In this document: piece after piece, positions 25,803-33,764 of the stretch
How the letters are laid out: each line of letters begins with the position of its first letter
Numbering within the stretch: the first letter of the stretch is position 1
NCBI GenBank assembly: GCA_947168365.1
Contig: CAMVLO010000016.1
Location: 1 to 64,000, forward strand
Origin: UBA3824 sp017541145
GTDB lineage: Bacteria > Bacteroidota > Bacteroidia > Bacteroidales > UBA3824
DNA: 64,000 bases
Direction of reading: 5' to 3'
Program-made: the position numbers and the translations under genes
The notes under the pieces: model-generated
Database searches by the model: none
Seen by the model: the letters and a program-made list of their open reading frames with translations, nothing else
Told to the model about the DNA's origin: nothing

Positions 25803-27569
25803 CTAACATTCATAGTATCTTAACAACATTTCAACTACCTCATTTTGACGTTTTTGCACATTTGCAAGTTTCCACTCAGTATTCTCATTAAATAATTTGA
25901 GCATACTTGGAAATAGTTCTATATTGTTTTTAAAGTACTTGTCTTTTTTGGCAGCAAAATCACGATTGCCTTGCGCCGTATTTTTACGTCGAGAAATCAA
26001 TACAAGGTTTCCTATTTTATCTGTCCATTCTTCGCGTTCTTCATCTGAAAAATCACTGCGCCATTGGCTCGCATTGTTCGGATTATGAGGCAGAATATGC
26101 TCTATCGAAATAGTTTCAGGGAATGTGTATTGAAAGTCAGCACTTTTATACAACAAGTCGATTTTCAAAAGCAAATACCTTGCATACCTGCGACCATAAA
26201 TGTTTTCACTTATCACATTTTTGAAATCATTGATGTTGACATTAAACACATCAGAAGACAAAACATTGCAATAGTCTTGGGAGTTTTCAATGCAAACCAA
26301 AATTTGATTCATATTGTCAATACGCATTGAGGCTATCAACCCTGTTATCCAATCGCAAGAGAGTTTGTTGTCCAACTTTTTCAGAAAATCACCGAACCCT
26401 TTGTATCCAAACTTTTTGAAATACATCAGCACGGGGGCTTTCCAATAATCCGTTTCAAAGGCCTTTGCCATAAACGACAGATAGTTGAAAATGATATAAC
26501 TACCCGTTTCATCAAAATGCGACTTATCAAATACATTCTGATACGCATTGAAATACTCTTTAAGAAACGCGAAAGTATCTTCGCCTTTCTTCAAAATGGG
26601 TTCAATTTTGTCCCATTTTTTTGTATTCCTGTTCCAAATGTTTCCTGAATAAATGTTTTCAAACTCTTTGATTAATGCATAAACAGCCCTTCTTTTTACC
26701 AAAATAGTACGAATTTGCGAAAGAAAATTGTCGAACTCGTTGCCAAAATAGGATTCCATCTCCTCCCATTCAATAGCACGGTCAGTCCTTTTGTGTTCCG
26801 ATTCTATCTCTTTCAAATTGGTGGCTTTCAAAATGTCGCTGTTTGTCAGTTTCATTCCTGTATTGTTCATAACCGTAAAAAGTTGGAAAGCATCGTCCAA
26901 ATTTTCGGTTGCGACATAGACCAAAAGTACATTGTTCTGTAAGTAATAGAACAAATCTTCCATTTCGGAAAAATTATTCGTAAAAAACCGTCTTGCAGTG
27001 AGAACGGTATTTGCCATATGTCTGATTGAAGTATTTACTTTTGGATCTTCGGACAACGACTTAAACGTTTTTTCATCAGAAGTGCTTCCATTTGATTTTA
27101 TGTGAATATCAACGAAATCTCTAACATCTTTACGGATGTCAAAAACAATTCTCATTCGCTCAGGAATACCATCACCCCGACTTTTGCGTTGAAAGATACG
27201 CTTTTCACAAGTTTTTGTAATATCTTCAAAATCTTCTTCCGAAAACTTATCCTTGTTTTCTATAACAATGTCCCTAATAACCGCAATTATCAGAAAAACA
27301 GTAGTAATACGTTGCTGTCCGTCTAACAGTTCGTATTCTTTGTATTCTACACCATCAACATTTTTGTCCGTTATTTTGTACACTATTGACCCAAGGAAAT
27401 ATTGCTCCTCACGATTTTCATAGGCGTTCTTAATACAATCCAACAACTCCTCCACTTGTTCGGTTTCCCAAACGTATGGACGTTGGTAGTTTGGTATGCT
27501 GTACCAATTCTGAAATATATCTTTTATTAATGCTTTATCGCAATCAATCTTAGTTTTCATAGCACTCAA
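25803..27569 (-). CDS. DUF262-DUF1524 protein (GmrSD-like, HNH), second locus
   Basis: A 588-residue protein. DUF262 motifs are SIPNYQRPYVWETEQVEELL and L-LDGQQR-ITTVFL (D83), then TVMNNTGMKLTNSDILKA. The C-terminal DUF1524 nuclease part is SIEHILPHNPNN (H..H), IGNLVLISRRKNTAQGN (N) and KKDKYFKNN. All HNH positions seem present, so it can act as a single-chain GmrSD-type nuclease. It is a separate unit from the operon at 18.8-23.6 kb, with its own promoter at 27588. Bracketed with three small genes by 337-bp repeats. Confidence 0.9.
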   Translation of the reverse strand: MSAMKTKIDCDKALIKDIFQNWYSIPNYQRPYVWETEQVEELLDCIKNAYENREEQYFLGSIVYKITDKNVDGVEYKEYELLDGQQRITTVFLIIAVIRDIVIENKDKFSEEDFEDITKTCEKRIFQRKSRGDGIPERMRIVFDIRKDVRDFVDIHIKSNGSTSDEKTFKSLSEDPKVNTSIRHMANTVLTARRFFTNNFSEMEDLFYYLQNNVLLVYVATENLDDAFQLFTVMNNTGMKLTNSDILKATNLKEIESEHKRTDRAIEWEEMESYFGNEFDNFLSQIRTILVKRRAVYALIKEFENIYSGNIWNRNTKKWDKIEPILKKGEDTFAFLKEYFNAYQNVFDKSHFDETGSYIIFNYLSFMAKAFETDYWKAPVLMYFKKFGYKGFGDFLKKLDNKLSCDWITGLIASMRIDNMNQILVCIENSQDYCNVLSSDVFNVNINDFKNVISENIYGRRYARYLLLKIDLLYKSADFQYTFPETISIEHILPHNPNNASQWRSDFSDEEREEWTDKIGNLVLISRRKNTAQGNRDFAAKKDKYFKNNIELFPSMLKLFNENTEWKLANVQKRQNEVVEMLLRYYEC

Positions 27570-27578
27570 TGTTAATAA

Positions 27579-27794
27579 CTACTTTTGCAAAGTTAATACA
27601 TTCTGATGTTTTAGCAAAATGATTTTATCAATCATTTCTATTAAACACTTGAATGGCAAGTATTTATCTGTACAATTAGTATCGGCACTAACCCATCTTT
27701 CGCGTTTTCCATACTTAATATAGAAGACGTATGAAGCCGAATCGTACAAAAATTCTACCGATGCATTACAATTAAATAGTTCATCTATTTGCAT
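27579..27794 (-). CDS. Small protein of unknown function, possibly 5'-frameshifted
   Basis: A 71-residue product from the ATG at 27794 (MQIDELFNCNASVEFLYDSA...). The frame stays open upstream with protein-like sequence (YEFEKTFVFEPIDTEILADD) but without an ATG. An ATG that overlaps the stop of the preceding gene (ctATGA at about 27850) would give this frame if one base of the following A6 run were changed. Either the start is internal or there is a frameshift in the A run. Confidence 0.5.
   Translation of the reverse strand: MQIDELFNCNASVEFLYDSASYVFYIKYGKRERWVSADTNCTDKYLPFKCLIEMIDKIILLKHQNVLTLQK
27588..27595 (-). promoter_or_regulatory. -7 element of the third DUF262 gene
   Basis: On the minus strand TAACTTTG matches TAnnTTTG, 18 bases before the start at 27569. 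It lies within the 3' end of the small gene 27579-27794. Confidence 0.5.
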
Positions 27795-27849
27795 ATCATC
27801 GGCTAATATTTCTGTGTCAATTGGTTCAAAGACAAAAGTTTTTTCAAAC

Positions 27850-28074
27850 TCATAGATAATGCGGTATAAGTTGTGATTTATCTTTATAAGACCTTAATTC
27901 ACGTGTTGAGATGTTATATAGGAATATATATCTTGGTTCAGCCCCCAAACAACAGAGCCGCCAATTATCACTGATATTAATATGGATATACAACAAACCA
28001 TCCATTTCCGCTAACTTGGTAAATGGATTATCGGTCTGCATCTCAAAATATGTTTTGCGATAATTATTTGTCAT
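27850..28074 (-). CDS. Small protein of unknown function
   Basis: 74 residues from the ATG at 28074, which lies two bases after the stop of the previous gene; a longer start (28095) would overlap it by 19 bases. Sequence MTNNYRKTYFEMQTDNPFTK...LLYIHINISDNWRLCCLGAE looks like a compact beta protein. Unknown family; second of three small genes in a row. Confidence 0.6.
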   Translation of the reverse strand: MTNNYRKTYFEMQTDNPFTKLAEMDGLLYIHINISDNWRLCCLGAEPRYIFLYNISTRELRSYKDKSQLIPHYL

Positions 28075-28076
28075 AA

Positions 28077-28319
28077 CTAAGGACAATCTTGCCATAAACT
28101 TCTTAATATTCTTTTATCTTTTATTTTTGAAAAATACATATCAGCCATAGCCTTATCTCCACGCATAGACAATAAGACCCCAATTTGGTAATAATTTGCA
28201 TCAGACCAAATTGGATTTGTTATATCGAGACCATTCTTCTTTCCCTCCTCATAAGTTTTACGTCCTCCAAAACGGGCTAGTTCTTCATCGGTTGGATTGA
28301 AGTCAAAAATTGTTTTCAT
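28077..28319 (-). CDS. Small protein of unknown function
   Basis: 80 residues (MKTIFDFNPTDEELARFGGR, ending RILRSLWQDCP). The middle (YYQIGVLLSMRGDKAMADMYFSKI) reads as one TPR-like helical hairpin. First of three small minus-strand genes; a -7 element lies at 28377-28384. Similar FNPT.EEL.RFG openings occur in other Bacteroidota small proteins from memory, function unknown. Confidence 0.65.
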   Translation of the reverse strand: MKTIFDFNPTDEELARFGGRKTYEEGKKNGLDITNPIWSDANYYQIGVLLSMRGDKAMADMYFSKIKDKRILRSLWQDCP

Positions 28320-28376
28320 AGTTACACTTTTTTATAAGTTATTTCATTGCCTCTACCGAGGTGAGTTTGTTAGTTA

Positions 28377-28384
28377 CAAAGATA
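28377..28384 (-). promoter_or_regulatory. -7 element of the small-gene run
   Basis: Minus-strand TATCTTTG, 57 bases before the start at 28319, fits TAnnTTTG. The rest of the 274-base gap 28320-28593 also carries the MerR promoter; nothing else was seen. Confidence 0.45.
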
Positions 28385-28528
28385 CGACATCTTTTTATTT
28401 CAGTAAATCTTTTAGAGTTTTTTACAAAAAATTTATAATATGCTGATATTCGCAAAATAATCACTACTTTTGCCCTAACCATAACCCAAGTCTCTATATT
28501 AAATTTATGTTAAGTTGCAAAAAACCTC

Positions 28529-28561
28529 TTGACTCGTCCCTTGGGGCATAGTTTAACTTTG
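28529..28561 (+). promoter_or_regulatory. MerR-type operator and promoter
   Basis: TTGA (28529-28532) and TAACTTTG (28554-28561) with the dyad GACTCGTCCC-TT-GGGGCATAGT between them (28531-28552). Its halves ACTCgtCCC and GGGgcatAGT mirror each other, like the GACTCTCCC...GGGAGGGT operators of MerR regulators that sit inside the spacer of their own promoter. The regulator gene just downstream is broken. Confidence 0.65.
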
Positions 28562-28593
28562 CAGTCGCTTAGCAAAAACAAAATCGTACGATT

Positions 28594-28764
28594 ATGAGTA
28601 ACAAAACAAAGTTAAAAATCGGAGAGTTTTCACAGATGATGCAGGTAACTGTTAAGACCTTGCGTCATTACGAGCAAAAAGGTCTTCTCCTGCCTGACGA
28701 GGTGGACGAGTGGACAGGTTACCGATATTACAGCATTGAACAGATGCAGAAGTTTCAACTTCGG
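28594..28764 (+). pseudogene. MerR-family regulator, N-terminal fragment
   Basis: The first 56 codons encode a MerR winged-helix domain: KIGEFSQMMQVTVKTLRHYE, then GLLLPDEVDEWTGYRYYSIE and QMQKFQL. After that the similarity stops; the frame continues to 28980 only as an out-of-frame reading of the GyrI-like gene. The second helix-turn-helix part, dimer coiled coil and effector domain are missing. A deletion has joined the start of this gene to the GyrI repeat. Confidence 0.8.
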
Positions 28765-28792
28765 GACTATCATTGTGACAGTCCCTTAAAAT

Positions 28793-29129
28793 TCAAAACA
28801 TTATGGCATTTGATTTCAAGAAAGAGTTCAAAGAATATTACCTTCCGCCCTGCAAGTCGGAGATTGTCAATGTACCACCTGCCAACTTCATTGCAGTACG
28901 TGGCAGCGGCAATCCCAACGACGGGGACGGCGACTACAAGCACGCCCTCAACATTCTCTACGCCGTGGCTTACACGCTGAAAATGAGTTACAAAACCGAT
29001 TACAAAATCAATGGTTTTTATGAATACGTTGTGCCGCCGCTCGAAGGTTTTTGGTGGCAAGACGGCGTTGTAGGTGTTGATTATTCCAACAAATCCACGT
29101 TCAATTGGATTTCGGTACTGCGTCTGCCC
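28793..29129. repeat. 337-bp direct repeat, copy 2
   Basis: Gap-free match to 25424-25760 at constant offset 3369. Here it continues into an intact gene, so this copy (or its context) is the original one. Confidence 0.9.
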
Positions 29130-29435
29130 GATTTCATCACCCGCAAAGATTTTGATTGGGCGGTGTCAACAGCCACAAAAAAGAAAAAGATTGACTGTTC
29201 GCGAGCCGAGTTTCTCACCATCAACGAAGGTCTCTGCGTACAAATAATGCACATCGGCACCTACGACCAAGAGCCTGAATCCGTGAAACTTATGGACGAC
29301 TTCATCGCCATCGCCGGCTACTCCAACGACCTCTCCGCCACCCGTCTCCACCACGAAATCTATCTTTCCGACCCAAGAAAAACCTCGCTGGAAAAATTGA
29401 AGACGGTGATTAGGCATCCAGTGAAGATGAGGTGA
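28803..29435 (+). CDS. GyrI-like small-molecule-binding protein
   Basis: A 210-residue stand-alone GyrI-like (SBM-fold) protein. It shows the repeated beta-alpha-beta arrangement: IVNVPPANFIAVRGSGNPND, Y-EYVVPPLEGFWW, then GLCVQIMHIGTYDQEP and HHEIYLSDPRK in the second half. Such proteins bind hydrophobic cations or hydrolyse electrophiles, and often accompany MerR regulators. Its start is within the decayed MerR reading frame. It overlaps the convergent small gene by 26 bases. Confidence 0.88.
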   Translation: MAFDFKKEFKEYYLPPCKSEIVNVPPANFIAVRGSGNPNDGDGDYKHALNILYAVAYTLKMSYKTDYKINGFYEYVVPPLEGFWWQDGVVGVDYSNKSTFNWISVLRLPDFITRKDFDWAVSTATKKKKIDCSRAEFLTINEGLCVQIMHIGTYDQEPESVKLMDDFIAIAGYSNDLSATRLHHEIYLSDPRKTSLEKLKTVIRHPVKMR

Positions 29436-29652
29436 TAATTAACAATAGAGGCGACTCTCGCCCCAATTTTTCATTACTCTTGAGAAGTTTCTTAGAATCT
29501 TTCTGCATATTTTTTTCATCCTTGGCAACACGACGCTCTACCTTCTTGATATCTTCGGCAGGAGGAAGTTCTTCGGGTTTGATACCTCGCTGAACACTTA
29601 AAATACGATAAATAATATCGAACGACAAAATATATCTGCTATTATCCCTCAT
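29410..29652 (-). CDS. Small charged protein of unknown function
   Basis: 80 residues. The first half reads SFDIIYRILSVQRGIKPEEL; the second half is a highly charged helix (EDIKKVERRVAKDEKNMQKD, KKLLKSNEKLG). Located 66 bases after the ABC-F gene on the same strand, behind its terminator. The last residues overlap the 3' end of the GyrI-like gene. Plausible gene, function unknown. Confidence 0.5.
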   Translation of the reverse strand: MRDNSRYILSFDIIYRILSVQRGIKPEELPPAEDIKKVERRVAKDEKNMQKDSKKLLKSNEKLGRESPLLLIITSSSLDA

Positions 29653-29660
29653 AAAAAATA

Positions 29661-29694
29661 AAAAAAGGGACAGACTATAAATCCATCCCCTTTT
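29661..29694 (-). terminator. Terminator of the ABC-F gene
   Basis: On the minus strand AAAAGGGG, loop, then CCC followed by seven T (AAAAGGG pairs with CCCTTTT). It lies 24 bases after the stop at 29718. Inner part pairs poorly. Confidence 0.6.
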
Positions 29695-29717
29695 AACTTT
29701 TATAAAAAGAGTAAAAA

Positions 29718-31337
29718 CTATTTTTTAGCATACAATTCAGCACGACGCTGTTGGATACGTTCGTCTGAAATATAATCATCGTATTCAATTCTCTTATCGA
29801 TGATACCGTTTGGAGTAAGCTCAATAACACGGTTAGCCACAGTCTGGATAAATTCGTGGTCATGAGAAGACATCAAAACGATACCTTTGAAGTTTGTAAG
29901 AGTATTGTTGAATGCCTGAATACTTTCCAAATCCAAATGGTTGGTAGGAGTATCAAGAATCATACAGTTAGCATTCTTGAGCATCATACGAGCAATCATA
30001 CAACGCATTTTCTCACCTCCGGAAAGTACATTGGCTTTCTTGTAGATTTCTTCACCAGAGAAAAGCATCTTACCGAGGAAACCACGGATAAATGTTTCGG
30101 TAGTATCGTCAGAGAACTGTCCGAGCCAATCCACCAAAGTAATATCTTTTTGGAAGAACTCGCTGTTATCAAGCGGCAAATAACATGTTGTAATAGTAAC
30201 ACCCCACTCATAACTACCTGTAGCAGGCTGCTGATGACCGTTGATAATCTCAAACAAAGCCGTCATTGCACGCGGGTCGTGTGACAAGAATACTACTTTG
30301 TCGTCTTTCTCGATAGTGAAGTTAACATTACTGAAAAGAACATCGTTTTCCAATTTAGCAGACAAGTCCTTAACAGTAAGAATAGTGTTACCCGGTTCAC
30401 GATCAGGAGTGAAAATGATTCCCGGATATTTACGGGTAGAAGGTTGGATTTCTTCGATATTGAGTTTTTCCAACATCTTCTTTCTTGAAGTAGTCTGTTT
30501 TGATTTAGCTACATTGGCACTGAAACGCTGGATAAATTCCATGAGCTCTTTTCTCTTTTCTTCAGCACGCTTGTTTTGCTGAGCTTGCTGACGGAGAGCC
30601 AACTGACTTGACTGATACCAGAATGAATAGTTGCCGGCAAATAATGTAATCTTGCCGTAATCGATATCCACGGTATGAGTACAAACAGAATCGAGGAAGT
30701 GACGGTCGTGCGAAACGATAAGCACAGTTTTCTCGAAGTTAGACAAATAATTCTCAAGCCAGTTTACAGTGTCAAGGTCGAGGTCGTTGGTAGGCTCGTC
30801 GAGGAGCAAGTTGTCAGGATTACCGAAAAGTGCCTGCGCCAAAAGTACGCGGACTTTTTCTTTACCTGAAAGTTCGCTCATAAGCTTGTAGTGAAGTTCT
30901 TCCTTGATACCCAAGCCAGAAAGCAAAGCAGCAGCATCACTCTCAGCATTCCAACCGTCGAGTTCAGAGAATCGTGTTTCGAGTTCACCAGCTCTTTCAC
31001 CGTCGGCATCCGAGAAATCAGGTTTTGCGTACAATGCATCTTTTTCCTGCATGATGTCCCACAATTCCTTGTGCCCCATGATTACTGTATTGAGAACTGT
31101 ATACTCTTCAAAAGCAAAGTGATCCTGTCTCAAAACAGAAAGACGTTCGCCATGACCGAGTTGCACCGAACCTCTTGTAGAATCGAGGTCTCCGCTTATA
31201 AGTTTCAAGAATGTAGACTTGCCAGCGCCATTGGCTCCAATTACGCCATAGCAGTTACCATCATTGAAGGTAAGGTTTACGTCTTGAAATAGAATACGTT
31301 TGCCAAACTGTATGGCCAAATTTGATACTGTTATCAT
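29718..31337 (-). CDS. ABC-F ATPase, YbiT/YkpA type
   Basis: A 539-residue soluble protein with two ABC modules and no membrane part. Module 1 has Walker A GANGAGKST (36-44), signature LSGKEKVR and Walker B LLLDEPTND. Module 2 has signature LSGGEKMRCMIARMM and H-loop SSHDHEF, but its Walker A position reads FLSHDPRAMTA and its Walker B reads MILDTPTNHLD, with T in place of the catalytic E. The linker (about 240-315) is the charged P-site tRNA interaction motif region. ABC-F proteins act on the ribosome. Divergent from the aldo/keto reductase gene. Confidence 0.92.
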   Translation of the reverse strand: MITVSNLAIQFGKRILFQDVNLTFNDGNCYGVIGANGAGKSTFLKLISGDLDSTRGSVQLGHGERLSVLRQDHFAFEEYTVLNTVIMGHKELWDIMQEKDALYAKPDFSDADGERAGELETRFSELDGWNAESDAAALLSGLGIKEELHYKLMSELSGKEKVRVLLAQALFGNPDNLLLDEPTNDLDLDTVNWLENYLSNFEKTVLIVSHDRHFLDSVCTHTVDIDYGKITLFAGNYSFWYQSSQLALRQQAQQNKRAEEKRKELMEFIQRFSANVAKSKQTTSRKKMLEKLNIEEIQPSTRKYPGIIFTPDREPGNTILTVKDLSAKLENDVLFSNVNFTIEKDDKVVFLSHDPRAMTALFEIINGHQQPATGSYEWGVTITTCYLPLDNSEFFQKDITLVDWLGQFSDDTTETFIRGFLGKMLFSGEEIYKKANVLSGGEKMRCMIARMMLKNANCMILDTPTNHLDLESIQAFNNTLTNFKGIVLMSSHDHEFIQTVANRVIELTPNGIIDKRIEYDDYISDERIQQRRAELYAKK

Positions 31338-31367
31338 CTAATTATTTTCTTCTTTTGAATTTGAGTG

Positions 31368-31375
31368 CAAATTTA
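31368..31375 (-). promoter_or_regulatory. -7 element of the ABC-F gene
   Basis: Minus-strand TAAATTTG, 30 bases before the start at 31337, fits the TAnnTTTG box. Confidence 0.5.
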
Positions 31376-31394
31376 ATAAAATTAATTTTAATTA

Positions 31395-31426
31395 TTTGGT
31401 CTAAATCAAAAAAATTTTTAGTTTTG
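31395..31426 (+). promoter_or_regulatory. Promoter of the aldo/keto reductase gene
   Basis: TTTG at 31395-31398, a 20-base spacer and TAGTTTTG at 31419-31426: a full match to the Bacteroidota promoter. Start codon 25 bases downstream. Confidence 0.7.
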
Positions 31427-31451
31427 CATTAAACTTAATAACCTCGTAATA

Positions 31452-32294
31452 ATGACATTACAAGACACAATCACTCTCTCCAATAAAATTGAGATGCCAA
31501 AAATCGCTCTTGGCACATGGTTGACACCGGCAGAAGTTGCTCAAGACATTGTTAAAGAAGCTATCAAGTTGGGATTCCGCCATATAGATACTGCTCAGGC
31601 TTACAACAACGAAGAAAGTGTTGGCAAAGGAATCCGGGAATCGGGTATTCCCAGAAATGAAATTTTTGTTACAACCAAAGTGGCTGCCGAAATCAAAAAT
31701 TATGTCGGCACTGTATATTCTATAGAAAAATCGCTTGAAAAACTCGGAATTGAATATATTGACTTGTTACTGATTCATGCACCAATGCCATGGGATTATA
31801 TTCACGGTCCTAAAAGATATTTCAACGAAAACCGCGAGGTCTGGAAAGCTATGGAAAAGTTTTATTTTGAAGGCAAAATCAAGGCTCTGGGAGTTTCCAA
31901 TTTCAAGAAAGAGGATATAAAAAATATCGTAGAGAATTGTAAAATAGAACCAGTTGCCAATCAAATAAAAATGCACCCCAAAAGCAGTAATGTCACACTT
32001 TACAAATATCTTCAAGGCACAAATCTTGCGATTCAAGCTTATTCGCCACTTGCTCACGGCGAGGTACTTAACGAACCTCTGTTGTTAAAACTCGGTGAAA
32101 AATACGGAGCTACTACGGCTCAAATCTGTGTAAAATACGCTCTCCAACGCAAAACTTGTCCCGTAATAAAATCACTAAATCCGCAACATCTTAAACAATT
32201 TCAATCGCTTGATTTTCATATCTCGGAAGAAGACATGAACGCTATTACGCGACTTGGCGCAATAAGAAGACATCTAAATAAAAAAAACTGCTGA
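31452..32294 (+). CDS. Aldo/keto reductase
   Basis: A 280-residue NADPH-dependent reductase of the 2,5-diketo-gluconate reductase type. Catalytic tetrad: D (FRHIDTAQAY), Y in the same motif, K (VTTKVA) and H (LLLIHAP). NADPH-binding parts are ALGVSNF, QAYSPL and the late VIKSLNPQHLKQ. Reduces aldehydes or keto sugars; substrate unknown. Its last codons and stop lie inside the terminator stem of the convergent gene. Confidence 0.92.
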   Translation: MTLQDTITLSNKIEMPKIALGTWLTPAEVAQDIVKEAIKLGFRHIDTAQAYNNEESVGKGIRESGIPRNEIFVTTKVAAEIKNYVGTVYSIEKSLEKLGIEYIDLLLIHAPMPWDYIHGPKRYFNENREVWKAMEKFYFEGKIKALGVSNFKKEDIKNIVENCKIEPVANQIKMHPKSSNVTLYKYLQGTNLAIQAYSPLAHGEVLNEPLLLKLGEKYGATTAQICVKYALQRKTCPVIKSLNPQHLKQFQSLDFHISEEDMNAITRLGAIRRHLNKKNC

Positions 32295-32312
32295 AACCTC
32301 ACGTCTCAGCAG
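32277..32312 (-). terminator. Terminator of the DUF6976-like operon
   Basis: Perfect arms ACTGCTGA (32286-32293) and TCAGCAGT (32305-32312). Read on the minus strand they are followed by a run of nine T. The stop codon of the convergent aldo/keto reductase is part of one arm. Confidence 0.8.
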
Positions 32313-32365
32313 TCGTAAACATATATGAATTAAGAGAGAATGAATATTCTGAAACTTAATTTTTA

Positions 32366-33361
32366 TTAATCGACATTATCAATTTCAAGTGTTACAATAG
32401 TTTTGTTGAGAATCTGATAAGCGATTTCACCAAAAGCATAAACACCATTTTTAACGATATTGTTGCCCATAAAGTTTCCTCCGAAGAAATAAGAAACACA
32501 TGAAATACAAGCGGCAATATCAGCATGTTTAGCCTTGAGTTTCTCATTAAACAACTGACGATAATTCAAACCGTTTTTTACAAGGTGATAAACATCCCCG
32601 GCATAAATCGGCGAATAGAAAGAAGTTTCACCTGTCTTGACATTTACGACTTTCGGGTCGCGATTGATAAGCGCACCATTTTGACTTGTAATCAATTGAG
32701 TATACCCGCCAAGCTTCGGTTTTACAACATTCTCAAAATATTCAGAAATATTTCCCGGTTTTCCATCAATAGTACAGTCAGACTGAACAAAACCATTTTT
32801 CGGGAAGACAATTTCCGGTGTACTTTCGTCAATAGTATCAAGATTTATAATTTCGGCACGAGCTGCAAGATGATCAGGCAATTCCACGTAAAGCACCGAA
32901 GCAAGTTCTTCACTAAGTTTTCCGTTGATACCTGAACCTGTTTTGGATTTTACCTTGCCATAATCCTCCAATTTCATACAAGACACATACCCGACAACAG
33001 GATTATTGAAAATATTCTCATATTCAAGAGAATAATTAGAAAACTCGTAATACACATCGGTTTCAATAGGCATTGTTACAACAATAAAACCATTTTGAAA
33101 ACCATGAACTGCGATATCTTTGATTGAATTTTTATCATAAGTTGCAACCTTCGCATTTTTGGCGATAAGGGTAAAATCATCAACGAAAATCATATCTTCG
33201 TTAATTTTACCGACAGTATCCATAAAATACGGAGTAGTACCGGAAATCCATTTACCGGCAGGTAGAGCAGACAATGCTTTTTCACTACCTGACAGTAAAA
33301 GAACTCTGCCTTGATTGATGAAGTCTATAACTTCTTGTTTTGAATACAATTTGTTTTCCAT
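32366..33361 (-). CDS. DUF6976-like cytosolic protein
   Basis: A 331-residue soluble protein. The opening YSKQEVIDFINQGRVLLLSG and the stretch LPAGKWISGTTPYFMDTVG resemble, from memory, the DUF6976 family. The C-terminal NIVKNGVYAFGEIAYQILNK recalls the end of FIST sensory proteins. A cysteine pair near the C-terminus (ACISCVSYFF) is visible. No enzyme motif is evident. It lies 26 bases after a small gene with which it forms an operon, and ends in a strong terminator. Confidence 0.7.
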   Translation of the reverse strand: MENKLYSKQEVIDFINQGRVLLLSGSEKALSALPAGKWISGTTPYFMDTVGKINEDMIFVDDFTLIAKNAKVATYDKNSIKDIAVHGFQNGFIVVTMPIETDVYYEFSNYSLEYENIFNNPVVGYVSCMKLEDYGKVKSKTGSGINGKLSEELASVLYVELPDHLAARAEIINLDTIDESTPEIVFPKNGFVQSDCTIDGKPGNISEYFENVVKPKLGGYTQLITSQNGALINRDPKVVNVKTGETSFYSPIYAGDVYHLVKNGLNYRQLFNEKLKAKHADIAACISCVSYFFGGNFMGNNIVKNGVYAFGEIAYQILNKTIVTLEIDNVD

Positions 33362-33387
33362 CTTAATTTTCTTTTAAGCATTGTTAA

Positions 33388-33624
33388 TTACCATGTTCCA
33401 AAAATAGCTTTACAATCGACTTGAACTGCAAGAGAATACTTTACACACAAGTCGTATAACTGGTCAACTGCCGCTGACAAAGTTAATTTACCCATACTGA
33501 TATCCTTTCTCATCTGATAAATACGTATTTGCAACACGTAGTTTTTGAACTTATAATTGATTTCTCCACTTATAAGTTTGGACCATTCAATACGTGATTT
33601 AGGTGGAATTGTATTGTTTGCCAT
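33388..33624 (-). CDS. Small partner protein of the DUF6976-like gene
   Basis: A 78-residue, mainly helical protein (SRIEWSKLISGEINYKFKNY, then LSAAVDQLYDLCVKYSLAVQ). First gene of a two-gene unit. I do not recognise the family; the tight spacing suggests a joint function. Confidence 0.65.
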   Translation of the reverse strand: MANNTIPPKSRIEWSKLISGEINYKFKNYVLQIRIYQMRKDISMGKLTLSAAVDQLYDLCVKYSLAVQVDCKAIFGTW

Positions 33625-33764
33625 ACCTTATATTTTTTTAATTATTTACAATTTTAGGTTTCGATTTTTTACTTATTAAATCTGCGTTAAATTAAACAAA
33701 AATTATGCACTAACAAATTTTTTTGTCAATATTTTTACATATTTTTTTCAAAAAAAACAAACAC

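Noticed and set aside
28594..28980. 128-residue MerR protein with a new C-terminus
   Set aside because: After residue 56 the sequence is an out-of-frame reading of the GyrI-like gene; the same frame shadow is seen in the other repeat copy.
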